From Bufo bufo (Eukaryota > Chordata > Amphibia > Anura > Bufonidae): a stretch of DNA of 64,000 bases. The notes beneath the pieces were generated by a model. It saw nothing but the letters and a program-made list of their open reading frames with translations. It was not told the origin of the DNA and did not search any database. The position numbers were made by a program, and so were the translations under genes. The DNA lies in assembly GCF_905171765.1 (NCBI RefSeq), contig NC_053392.1, forward strand, positions 406,390,565-406,454,564. Reading direction: 5' to 3'. Numbering within the stretch: the first letter of the stretch is position 1; each line of letters begins with the position of its first letter. Shown here in pieces: positions 40,979-50,482 of the stretch.

Positions 40979-41533
40979 TAGTTGTAAGTTGAAAAATTTG
41001 CAATAAAAATTCTCATTATGAAAATTCGCAAACACTACTCCTAAAGTCAAATATACTGCAGCCTTCTCATTGGCCCACAAGCTAGAAGCAGGGAGGGATC
41101 ATGTGTACTGATTAAAAAAAAATTGAATATTCTAAATGACAAATATATATCACTATATTCGAAATATTCACGAATTTTCGAAGTACCAATATTCTAGCGT
41201 GGCTAGAAACAACTGCAATTCACTGGTGCGCTCAGCCTTGCTGGAAGCTACCATTATTTCTCCGCAAAAGCCATCCCTGCCTTATACTTTCAAGTGCGAA
41301 GAAAAAAATAAGGAGTGAACTGCATGGGTAATAAAGGAAAGGTAGAGGGCGGATGGAAGATGAGGCTCCAAGGGATATATGGAGTATCACACTTACTTCA
41401 CCGTGGAGGAGGGCATAGGATAAAGCACAAGACACTTATACCTTCACCTCCCCCGCCGAGGTCGCTTTGCAAGATGTAGCAGTGGCTTCTTGGTCCTCAA
41501 AGAGATGACACCGGGGCTCCAAGGTAAAGAGGA

Positions 41534-41676
41534 ACTTGTTTGTTATGTATATAATTCCACATGTGTTAATTCATAGTTTTGATGCCTTCAGTGTGAATCT
41601 ACAATTTTCATAGTCATGAAAATAAAGAAAACTCTTTGAATGAGAAGGTGTGTCCAAACTTTTGGTCTGTACTGTA
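41534..41676 (+). mobile_element. Terminal fragment of a Tc1/mariner element
   Basis: Ends 'caaacttttggtctgtactg' then TA at 41675. The sequence before it ('gatgccttcagtgtgaatct', 'gaaaactctttgaatgagaa') looks like the 3' end of a well-known vertebrate Tc1-like family. The rest of the element is missing. Confidence 0.6.
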
Positions 41677-41890
41677 TGTAAAAAATATAAAAATATATAG
41701 GAATGTAAAAATATATATATAGACATGTGTAGGCATATACAGACTCTTAAATATAAACATATAAATATAAATACTCAGATGAATACATAAATTTAAAAGC
41801 ATATACACATATAAAGCGACAAATATGGGATAATGTGCTCCAGTGTGTATATTGATATAAATAACCACACCAATGTGCATAGGATGATAG

Positions 41891-42484
41891 TGTCACGCCG
41901 GTGACAGGTTTGAGAAGGTCTGAAAGAATATCTGCACATTAGTTATCTGACAGCCTCTTTTGGTTTCACTTTGTCTGTGTGTTGCTGGTATGTCCACACC
42001 CCCTGTTCAGGTGTGGATCATGTGACCTTCACCTCCCCCTATTTAGTCTGACTTTACCCATCACTCCTTGCTCTGGATAGCTTCATTTGGTTTTTGGAAG
42101 AGCTAGAGTGTGGTTCATGGTGAAGTCCTGTTCGTCCATCATCCATCAGCCTCAGAAGTTAAGTGTTCCGCTTGTTGTGTTTTGCATTCCCCCCCACCTT
42201 TGTTGTTTACTAGGCCTCAGCGAGACGCTGGTTCCTTCACCAGGGAAGGAGTGGGTTGTCTCTGCCCGGTCATTACTATTAGGGCAACTGAGGGCCACCA
42301 GGGTTTTCTAGGTTCCTGTGTATGGGCATCTCTACCATCGAGAGGTGACCATACGGATAGGAGTTAGGGCCAGGAGCAGGGTTTTATAGGTGGTGACCCT
42401 TTTCCTTCGCTAGCGGTGAGGCCTAGTGTCTTTTCCCTTCATTCTTGTTGTCGTTTGGTGTTCTCCCCTACAACATCCGTGACA
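41891..42484 (+). repeat. 5' LTR of Gypsy-B
   Basis: 594 bp, starts TGTCACGCCGGTGACA and ends CATCCGTGACA immediately before a short leader and gag. A TATA-like 'cccctatttagtc' lies near 42035. The matching 3' LTR is not in the window because the element is truncated at 44465. Confidence 0.75.
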
Positions 42485-42530
42485 TTATCCAGAGCCAATA
42501 CCGCCATTTTTTGTTCTGATCTGTGCAGCT

Positions 42531-43175
42531 ATGGATGCTATGACTGCACTGGTCAAACAGCTGCAAAATTTGACTTTGGAGGTAGCAGACCTCCGTGTGA
42601 TGGTTTTGCAGATTCAGAGTCCACAGGCTGCTGGTTCCGGTGGTGGGTTCCAGGCCTGCCCTGAACCGAAGGAAGCTCTCCCGGACAGGTTTTCCGGGGG
42701 TAGTAACAATTTCATCCGGTTCAGGGAGTCATGTAAATTATACTTTAGGTTGCGTCCATACTCTTCTGGGGATGAGTGTCAACGGGTGGGTATGATTATT
42801 TCATTGCTAAAAGAGGACGCCCAATCTTGGGCTTTTTCTCTGCCGACCGGATCACCGTCCCTCCGGTCGGTAGATTAATTCTTTAGAGCCTTGGGTCTTA
42901 TCTATGATGACCCAGATCGGATCTCTCAGGCCGAGACCAAGGTACGGGGTTTGCAGCAGGGAGAACGTTCTGCGGAGACCTATTGCTCAGAATTTAGGAG
43001 ATGGGCTACGGATACAGAGTTGAACGATTCTGCTCTCCGTAGCCAATTCTGCCAGGGTCTCTCTGAGAGACTGCAGGACGCATTGGCTTTTCATGAAAAT
43101 CCTGAGTCATTGGAAGCAGCTATGTCTCTTGCTGTACGTCTTGATAGACGCCTGAGGGAGAGATCTGTCCAATAA
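42531..43175 (+). pseudogene. Gypsy-B gag, broken
   Basis: Begins MDAMTALVKQLQNLTLEVAD, then PDRFSGGSNNFIRFRESCKL with a Gag structural domain (YFRLRPYSSGDECQRVGMII). A stop at 42876-42878 (Asp then TAA, where the related copy has Glu-Phe-Phe) breaks it. The same frame continues with LIYDDPDRISQAETK and EYCSEFRRWATD-like sequence to a second stop at 43175. The protein would form the retroelement capsid. Confidence 0.85.
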
Positions 43176-43215
43176 GGGTACTGCTTCCTTTGACACTTAT
43201 GGTGGAGAGACACGG

Positions 43216-44465
43216 GTGGTTGTGCCTTGTGATGAGCCTATGCAGTTAGGAGGAGCAACTCCAGGAACTATTGGCAAAAGCTTGGGTCATGTGAAAGGAG
43301 TCTGCTTTTGTTGTGGCAAGAAGGGTCATTTGGTGAATATTTGTCCGTACTTGCAGCATCAAGGTGTAAACAAAAAGAAAAAAACGTTTAATCCCCAAAT
43401 TAATATTGTTAGTATGGGTGGGGAGCAAGAAAACCTATTTTTGTCTTTTACTGGTAGTACCCGTTTTCTCCTGTCAGCCGAGGTGGCGCTAGAGTCCAAA
43501 ACTGTGAAAATCGAAGCATTTATCGACAGTGGGGCAGGAGTTAACTTGATTGATGGACAGTTTGTACGCTTTCACGGGTTGACTACTAATGCATTAGAGA
43601 ATAGTATTTCTGTCTTTGCAATTGACTCAGCACCTCTCGCCCAAAAATGCCTGTCGCAGGTATTGAATGACATTCATTTAAGAGTGGGTGATTTTCATCA
43701 GGAATCTATCTCCTGTTATGTGTTGGAGGGTCTGCCTGCTCCGTTGGTGTTGGGCTTACCATGGTTAAGCAAACATAACCCTAACATCGATCGGCAAGCA
43801 AGACAGATTTTCGATTGGAGTGATTTTTGCATGGACAACTGTCTTAATGCATCGTTCTCTATGGTTACCACTAAAACTGTGCCCTCGTTCATTTCAGAAT
43901 TTTCTGATGTTTTCTCTGAGAGTGGTAATCAGGAGTTGCCTCCACACCGAGACTATGACTGTCCCGTCAATCTTATTACCGGAGCTAAATTGCCCAAATC
44001 TCGGTTGCATAGTTTGGCAAAGGGACATATTAGACCATCCAAGTCCCCAGTGGCTGCTGGATTTTTCTTTGTAAAGAAAAAGGATGGTACACTGAGACCA
44101 TGTCTGGACTTCCGTGAGCTCAATCGTATTACCGTCCGTGATCCTTACCCCCTTCCTTTGATTCCGGATTTGTTTAGTCAGATTGTCGGTGCCAAGGTGT
44201 TCTCTAAATTGGATCTGAGGGGGGCATATAATCTGGTAAGGATCAAGGAGGAAGATGAGTGGAAGACCGCATTTAATACCCCTGAGGGTCATTTTGAAAG
44301 CCTGGTCATGCCCTTTGGGTTAACCAATGCTCCTGCGGTTTTTCAACACTTTGTCAATGACATCTTTCATCATCAGTTGGGGAGGTTTGTCGTTGTATAC
44401 CTTGAAGACATACTAATTTATTCACCTAATATGGAGACTCATCAGGATCATGTGAGACAGGTCAC
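43216..44465 (+). pseudogene. Gypsy-B zinc knuckle, protease and RT, truncated
   Basis: In a frame shifted from gag: CCHC knuckle [14 protein letters not shown], protease with [13 protein letters not shown], a linker with [20 protein letters not shown], and reverse transcriptase with [11 protein letters not shown] and [12 protein letters not shown]. The RT box is YLED instead of YLDD, and about 16 residues present in Gypsy-C ([16 protein letters not shown]) are deleted before AKGHIRP. Homology stops at about 44465 inside the RT, where different DNA begins. RNase H and integrase are missing. Confidence 0.88.
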
Positions 44466-44499
44466 TGAGGGCGCAGACGTATACGATATCTAGAAAGTG

Positions 44500-45000
44500 C
44501 TGAGATATAAACGTATGCTCAGTAGTGTAACATCCCCGATTTTAAATTTAGGTTCTCGCGCGTGCGCAGTGCGTAAGTATGAACGTAAGGTGGAGGTCAA
44601 AGTATAGACTCCTGAGCAGCACTGTCACATTGTTGATAATAAAAATGAAGTCCCTGCGCATGCGTATGGACGCGAGATGACTAGGAAATGTCTAAGTATA
44701 GACGCATGCTCAGTATCGTCATACCTCTGATTAAAAATCCTATGTGTCTACGCATGCGCGGTATATAAGAACGTAACTTAAAAAGCTTGAGTATAGGCGC
44801 ATGCGTAGTATTGTCACAATAAGGTGTCAAAACATAGACGCATGCTCAGTATTGTCACCCCTTCGACCCAAAATCTAAAGTTCTTGCGCATGCGCAGTAC
44901 ACAAATATGAATGCAAGTTGGAAAGTCTAAGTATAGGCGCATGCGCAGTACCAGTTAATTCCTCAATTTAAAAATTAAAGTTCTTGCGCATGCGCAGTAT
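44500..45000 (+). repeat. Cluster of NRF1-like palindromic sites
   Basis: Perfect 'tgcgcatgcgca' occurs at 44885-44896 and 44985-44996. Close variants lie near 44508, 44562, 44655, 44700, 44750, 44798, 44837 and 44936. Spacing is roughly 40-60 bp, often with 'aagtata' or 'ttctt' alongside. The core equals the consensus for the vertebrate factor NRF1. Confidence 0.7.
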
Positions 45001-45170
45001 GTAAGAACGAACGCAAGACGCGATTATATGATGAAACCGAATAATGAAGGTCTAGATTGGGCCACTAGACTGTCAATCAAGATGCTCGGCCGCGATAGGC
45101 TGCAGAATACCTAATGATCCACCCACAGAGGTTAAAAGAGCAATTTGGAAAAGCATTCTTGTTGATAGTA

Positions 45171-45223
45171 GCTCCATTCCCCTGAAGAAGCCACGTTCAG
45201 TGGTGAAACATGTTGGGGGAGCT
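45171..45223 (+). ncRNA. Hammerhead ribozyme-like motif
   Basis: Core box CTGAAGA (45182-45188, fits CUGANGA), stem II CCAC/GTGG with loop GTTCA, GAAA (45205-45208), a minimal stem III 'ac-at-gt' and T as the cleavage-site base (45214). Stem I is formed by CCC/GGG next to the core and 'gctc'/'gagc' further out. All core positions appear intact; stem II has one extra base on its 5' side. Confidence 0.65.
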
Positions 45224-45424
45224 CTCGTCCTAAGATTTTAGATTAGGCTAGGCAGGACCAAGAGTCATGGTGAGGAGTAACTGCAGGCTCCTCTGAATCC
45301 TGATCACAAGTGGTGGAGAGCCGCGCCAAAAAATAAAATATATAGGCATGAAAATAAATGATCTAAAGCAACTTTAGAGGCGACCTCCAAACACAAATTC
45401 CATGAAGGCGAATAAAGTCTATGT

Positions 45425-45733
45425 GTTCCAGACTTCAGGCTGTAATTGACTACAAAGGATTTGCAACCAAGTATTATAATGTAAAAGTTTGATTTATGAT
45501 TATTATTATGTCCCATTACTTTAGGTCCCTCATCAAATGTGAGGCACATATGCAAACTGTTGTAATTCCTACACCATTCACCTGATTTGGATGTAAATAC
45601 CCTCAAATTAAAGCTGACGGTCTGCAGTTAAAGCACATCTTGTTAGTTTTATTTCAAATCCATTGTGGTGGTGTATAGAGCCAAAAATGTTCGAATTATG
45701 TCGATGTCCCAATATTTATGGACCTGACTGTAT
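45425..45733 (-). mobile_element. Terminal fragment of a Tc1-like transposon
   Basis: Ends 'tatttatggacctgactg' followed by TA at 45732. This is the reverse complement of a Tc1 terminus of the CAGTCAGGTCCATAAATA type. Upstream sequence ('caaatgtgaggcacatatgc', 'ttaaagctgacggtctgcag') is the matching subterminal region. No transposase remains. Confidence 0.7.
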
Positions 45734-45849
45734 AATATACAATCTATAGGGGGTATAGCACCACCTGTAAAATAGTTTTTTTGATGCCTCTAGGTGGTTA
45801 ACACACAGAAAAGTGCTAGAGCTCAGGGAAAACACAAATGACCATTGTG

Positions 45850-46262
45850 CCTGCGTAAAAGTCCTATTTACATCCCTTTCCCACTTACTGTAATTTGAAA
45901 CTGAAGCTTTTTTAGGGCTTGAATGGATTGTATTTCCTGAGAGATAACTTTAGTAGTTAATGTAGGGTCTTGAAATTAGCTTTATAGGTGGTAGATAATA
46001 TGTCTTCCTTGGTGTTCATAGTAAACAGTAAGTGTCGGAGCTGGATATATTTGTAAAAATCTTCTTTGGGTATACCAAAGCGGGTCCTTAAATAAGAAAA
46101 GGAGAACAAATTGTTACCTGGTGTCATGTGCGCTACAGAATGAATGCCCTTAGACTCCCACTGAGAGAAGTCTGTGGGTGGTAAACAGGCTTCAAAAGCA
46201 GACAGGGGGGCATCTACAATTCTAAATAGGAAAACAGCTTGAATGAGTGGACATTTTGTCCA
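45850..46262 (-). pseudogene. Second L1 ORF2 C-terminal fragment
   Basis: Minus-strand reading: WESKGIHSVAHMTPGNNLFS, then FSYLRTRFGIPKEDFYKYIQ and LRHLLFTMNTKEDILSTTYK. This resembles the C-terminal third of L1 ORF2 (W..GI..++D...F..L...F.IP...FY.Y.QLR). It is in the same orientation as the large L1 but is a separate short copy. Confidence 0.65.
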
Positions 46263-46289
46263 TAATAATAAACCAGCCTAACTACAGAG

Positions 46290-46542
46290 GGGGTTTGTGT
46301 ATATATATTGGGGTTTGATCTGAGGTTTGAACAGGGGTCTTATTAACATTGGGGGTCTCAGCTGAGGTCTAATTAGTGCTTCTCTATTATTAACATTGGG
46401 GATCTGAGCTGAGGTCTGATTAACATTGGGGTCTGATTGGGGATCTAATATGTAGTCTAATGAAATTTATTTTTTTCTTATTTTCCATCTCTAAAACCTA
46501 GGTGGGTCTTATGGATAGGTGCTTCTTATATGGCAAAAATAT
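46290..46542. mobile_element. Right-end fragment of the DNA transposon family seen at 5973-12381
   Basis: Contains 'ttcttattttccatctctaa' and 'aacctaggtgggtcttatgg', close to 12310-12370 ('ttcttattttcctcctcaa', 'aatctaggtgcgtcttat'), and ends in 'ggcaaaaatatggt'. Before it is a short irregular repeat of 'attaacattgggg' with 'ctgagctgaggtctga'. The left end is missing. Confidence 0.6.
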
Positions 46543-46543
46543 G

Positions 46544-46588
<45 letters not shown>
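46543..46588 (+). repeat. (TG)n/(TA)n microsatellite, left part
   Basis: A short (tg)n run leads into an uninterrupted (ta)n run. The Tc1 at 46589-48083 begins at its end, and another (ta)n run lies on the other side, so the transposon apparently entered a TA microsatellite. Confidence 0.9.
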
Positions 46589-46591
<3 letters not shown>

Positions 46592-46631
46592 TGCTCAAAA
46601 AAATAAAGGGAACACTTAAACAACACAATAA

Positions 46632-47237
46632 TATATATCACACCAAGAAACTTCAAGTATATGCTGTTATTTGGGAAGAGGGGGTATTATCTTCTAGCGC
46701 TCTATCCCAATTTGGGAAACTGAATGTCACTAAAAATGTTGTAGGTGTATTCACTGGGAGCGCAATATGTTCATAAAGTGTCCACAGGAATCCTGATAAT
46801 GTGAAAAGTCTCTTATAGCTGATCCTTTTAAGCTCGATATGAGCTTTGGATTGGAGAAAACTTTAAATCGATGTTTGGCTTACCGTCTAGCGTCTGCTGT
46901 CTCCCTATTGCTTCAATGGAGCTTTAAATATTTGCCGGCTTATTCAGTCGCTCCATACAGCAAGCTGGTTTAAATTTCGCAGGAGTTCCAAAGATCGCGG
47001 GAGTTGCCACTCTGTTCCGCAATTTCCTTTGGTGCAGCTTTCGACGATAAGAATAGTTAATCCTTTACTGTAGAGATTTTCTTCTGTATGGCCATACAGT
47101 ATTATCGGAGGCTTTTCAATGCAGGTACATCACTTGTTTCACCATACGCGTTACGGGTAGATTCACTCTCCCTTCCTCAGTGGTCAAGTGTCTGCCTGCT
47201 CTGCCTCCATTTTTATCCAAAAATTTGGTCAGTAATG
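46632..47237 (-). mobile_element. Probable Penelope-like 3' fragment inside Tc1-C
   Basis: Unlike Tc1 sequence. The minus strand carries a hammerhead-like arrangement at 47143-47188, the sole reason for the assignment. No coding frame and no flanking duplication was found, so the fragment may have arrived by deletion-rearrangement instead of a clean insertion. Confidence 0.4.
47143..47188 (-). ncRNA. Degenerate hammerhead ribozyme-like motif
   Basis: Minus strand: stem I 'acca' next to CTGAGGA (47180-47174), a GGG/CCC-based stem II, then GTAAC where GAAAC is expected, GCGTA, and 'tggt' closing stem I. One core A is changed to T, so self-cleavage is unlikely. Confidence 0.45.
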
Positions 47238-47788
47238 TCATGCTGGAGGATGTTGCAGGCAGCAGAACGTTCTCCACTGCGTCTCCAGACTCTGTCACGT
47301 CTGTCACATGTGCTCAGTGTGAACCTGCTTTCATCTGTGAAGAGCACAGGGCGCCAGTGGCGAACTTGCCAATCTTGGTGTTTTCTGGCAAATGCCAAAC
47401 GTCCTGCACGGTGTTGGGCTGTAAGCACAACCCCCACCTCGGGATGTCGGGCCCTCATATCACCCTCATGGAGTCTGTTTCTGACCGTTTGAGCAGACAC
47501 ATGCACATTTGTGGCCTGCTGGAGGTCATTTTGCAGGGCTCTGGCAGTGCTCCTCCTGTTCCTCCTTGCACAAAGGCGGAGGTAGCGGTCCTGCTGCTGG
47601 GTTGTTGCCCTCCTACGGCCTCCTCCACGTCTCCTGATGTACTGGCCTGTCTCCTGGTAGCGCCTCCATGCTCTAAACACTACGCTGACAGACACAGCAA
47701 ACCTTCTTGCCACAGCTCGCATTGATGTGCCATCCTGGATAAGCTGCACTACCTGAGCCACTTGTGTGGGTTGTAGACTCCGTCTCAT
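47213..47788 (-). pseudogene. Tc1-C transposase, N-terminal half
   Basis: The frame opens upstream at 47833, but the likely start is the Met of [20 protein letters not shown]. It contains an HTH region, a basic [16 protein letters not shown] linker, a second HTH ([20 protein letters not shown]) and the first catalytic Asp in FTDESRF. True homology ends at about NILQHD near 47238; the last residues come from the inserted DNA. The second Asp and the Glu of the DDE triad are absent, so it is inactive. Confidence 0.88.
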
Positions 47789-48080
47789 GCTACCACTAGA
47801 GTAAAAGCACCGCCAGCATTCAAAAGTGACCAAAACATCAGCCAGGAAGCATAGGAACTGAGAAGTGGTCAGGTCACCACCTGCAGAACCACTCCTTTAT
47901 TGGGGGTGTCTTGCTAATTGCCTATAATTTCCACCTGTTGTCTATCCCATTTGCACAACAGCATGTGAAATTGATTGTCACTCAGTGTTGCTTCCTAAGT
48001 GGACAGTTTGATTTCACAGAAGTGTGATTGACTTGGAGTTACATTGTGTTGTGTAAGTGTTCCCTTTATTTTTTTGAGCA

Positions 48081-48083
<3 letters not shown>

Positions 48084-48135
<52 letters not shown>

Positions 48136-48140
48136 TATAG
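48084..48140 (+). repeat. (TA)n microsatellite, right part
   Basis: Uninterrupted TA dinucleotides broken once by 'tatgta', ending in 'gagagag'. Counterpart of 46543-46588 across Tc1-C. Confidence 0.9.
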
Positions 48141-48289
48141 AGAGAGTGCTCAGCATAAATGTGTACACATCCTTTGAAAAGTAAGATTTTAATATCTCAC
48201 TGGACACAAGAATAATTTCATAGAACATTTAACCCATAGCATGAAAGTAAAGTTAATAATATAGGTTTTACTGAAATTAGTTGATGCAA

Positions 48290-48704
48290 AAATGAATACA
48301 CCCCGCATAAAAAACTACTACTTTCTAGTATTTTGTATGACCTTCATGATTTTTAAGGACACCACCAAATCTTTTAGGCATGGAGTGAACTTGTTGGGGG
48401 CGTATTGCAACATCTATCTTTTTCCATTCCTATTTGAGAGCCTGGATGATGGATGGACTGTGATGCTCAACTTGTCTCTTCAGAATTCCCTGTTAAGATC
48501 AGGAGACATACTTGGCCACTTAATCAATTTCACCCTATTCTTCTTCAGAAGTGCAACAGTGGCCTTAGATGTGTGTTTTTTGGATCATTGTCCTGTTGGA
48601 ACAGTGCATGACAACCAAGGGCACAGAGTGATGGTAGCATCTTCTCTTTCAATATAGAATTAATGTGAATTCATGATAATATAAACAAAATGCAGCTCAC
48701 TGAC
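48290..48704 (-). pseudogene. Tc1-B transposase, C-terminal part
   Basis: From the hAT-D junction: VSELHFVYIIMNSH, a stop, then in shifted frames HCSNRTM and a QQDNDPKNTHL-like block (second catalytic Asp of DDE). Further downstream lies a decayed stretch over the Glu region. Multiple stops; inactive. Confidence 0.75.
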
Positions 48705-49230
48705 ATCAGCAGTAGAGATGGCCCGAATAGTTCACCGGTGAATAGTTCCCGGCGAACATAGCTTGTTCGCGTTCGCCGCAGCGGGCGAACATATGCGATG
48801 TTCGGTCCGCCCCCTCTACATCATCATTGAGTAAACTTTGACCCTGTACCTCACAGTCAGCAGACACATTTCAGCCAATCAGCAGCAGACCCTCCATCCC
48901 AGACCCTCCCACCTCCTGGACAGCATCCATTTTAGATTCATTCGGAATCTGCATTGTCAGTGAGAGGAGGGACAGTGCTGCTGCTGCTGCTGCTGATTCA
49001 ATAGGGAAAGCGTTAGCTAGGGCAGTGTTCTGTGTCCACAGACTCATCTGCTGTAAGGACAGCATCCTGACAGCACCCCAAAAAGCCCTTTTCAGGGCTG
49101 GTACATCAGTCTGCTTTTTTTATTTTATTTTATATATGCATATATTGCAGTTGCCTGCCCGTGTGTGAGAGGCTGCAGGCTCAGTCACAGGCAGTACTGT
49201 GTGCACACCATTCATACAGGGTGTGACAGA

Positions 49231-50441
49231 AAATACCTCGCAGATAAAAAAAATTATATTTAATATTTTTCTGTGATCTAATCCCATTTGCAAGCCCGTG
49301 TGTGTCAGGCCCACACAGACTGTATTGTGGCCACTGGCTAGTGGCTAGACCTCCACTTATACCGTTACAGGCTGTCACTCACTCACAAATACCTCGCAGA
49401 TAAAAAAAATTATATTTAATATTTTTCTGTGATCTAATCCCATTTGCAAGCCCGTGTGTGTCAGGCCCACACAGACTGTGTTGTGGCCACTGGCTAGTGG
49501 CTAGACCTCCACTTATACCGTTACAGGGTGTCACTCACTCACAAATACCTCGCAGATAAATAAAAATTCTATTTAATATTTTTCTGTGATATAATCACAG
49601 TTGCAAGCCCGTGTGTGTCAGGCCCACACAGACTGTATTGTGTCCACTGGCTAGTGGCTAGGCCTCCACTTATACCGTTACAGGGTGTCACTCACTCACA
49701 AATACCTCGCAGATAAATAAAAATTCTATTTATTATTTTTCTGTGATATAATCACAGTTGCAAGCCTGTGTGTGTCAGGCCCACACAGACTGTATTGTGG
49801 CCACTGGCTAGGCCTCCACTTATACCGTTACAGGGTGTCACTCACTCACAAATACCTCACAGATAAATAAAAATTCTATTTAATATTTTTCTGTGATATA
49901 ATCACATTTGCAAGCCCGTGTGTGTCAGGCCCACACAGACTGTATTGTGTCCACTGGCAAGGCCTCCACTTATACCGTTACAGGGTGTCACTCACTCACA
50001 AATACCTTGCAGATAAATAAAAATTCTATTTATTATTTTTCTGTGATATAATCACAGTAGCAAGCCCGTGTGTGTCAGGCCCACACAGACTGTATTGTGT
50101 CCACTGGCTAGTGGCTAGACTTCCACTTATACTGTTACAGGGTGTCATTCACTCACAAATACCTTGCAGATAAATACAAATTCTATTTAATATTTTTCTG
50201 TGATATAATCCCATTTGCAAGCCTGTGTGTGTCAGGCCCACACAGACTGTATTGTGGCCACTGGCTAGTGGCTAGACCTCCACTTATACCGTTACAGGGT
50301 GTCACTCACTCACAAATACCTTGCAGATAAAAAAAAATTATATTTAATATTTTTCTGTGATATAATTACAGTTGCAAGCCAGTGTGTGTCAGGCCCACAC
50401 AGACTGTACTGTGCCCACTGCCCACCACTTATATAGGGTGG
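49231..50441 (+). repeat. Tandem array, eight 150-157-bp units in the hAT-D leader
   Basis: Unit starts ('aaatacct.gcagataaa') at 49231, 49387, 49543, 49700, 49850, 50000, 50157 and 50313. Each contains 'tttttctgtgat', 'gtgtgtgtcaggcccacaca' and 'ccacttataccgttacaggg'. Shorter units lack one 'gctagtg' piece. The array ends 40 bp before the transposase ATG. Confidence 0.92.
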
Positions 50442-50482
50442 CAAAGTACCTTGCACGCATAGTAACACTTATCTAATAAAAA

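Larger units (their letters stand above)
35345..41040 (+). mobile_element. hAT-C: hAT-family transposon split by a Penelope-like insertion
   Basis: Starts near 'cagagatgagcaaagcag' (35344), a hAT-like terminus. It continues through a 5' region homologous to hAT-A (35500-35900), a leader with repeated 'acgcagggtagcggacgat' units, then a degraded transposase start and BED finger (39329-40270). The leader is interrupted by the Penelope-like element at 36286-38638. The 3' end is unclear; sequence beyond 40400 is AT-rich and palindromic with no catalytic domain. No target duplication found. Confidence 0.65.
44466..45300 (+). mobile_element. Penelope-like 3' fragment with 'gcgcatgcgcagta' repeats and a hammerhead motif
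   Basis: This stretch abruptly replaces Gypsy-B. It holds about ten spaced copies of a motif close to 'gcgcatgcgcagta' (44500-45000) and then a hammerhead-type core (45171-45223). Hammerheads with a minimal stem III are known from Penelope-like elements, hence the assignment, but there is no coding sequence to confirm it. Gypsy-B does not resume on the far side. Confidence 0.5.
46589..48083 (-). mobile_element. Tc1-C transposon, interior partly replaced
   Basis: Ends 'cactgctcaaaaaaataaag' and its reverse complement, each followed inside by 'ggaacacttaa'/'ttacacaac'-type sequence. TIRs span about 40 bp. The N-terminal half of the transposase is present (47788-47238). The C-terminal half is gone, replaced by unrelated DNA (about 46632-47237) that carries a hammerhead-like motif. 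Confidence 0.85.

Noticed and set aside
47180..47725. A 181-codon plus-strand frame
   Set aside because: It is the opposite-strand shadow of the Tc1-C transposase and has no family resemblance.
46543..48140. The (TA)n runs as a possible origin or regulatory element
   Set aside because: They are a simple microsatellite split by Tc1-C, which targets TA. Nothing else supports a function.
49231..50441. The regular 155-bp array as a possible CRISPR-like or satellite array
   Set aside because: Units are contiguous with no unique spacers, and the array lies inside the hAT-D leader just upstream of its transposase.
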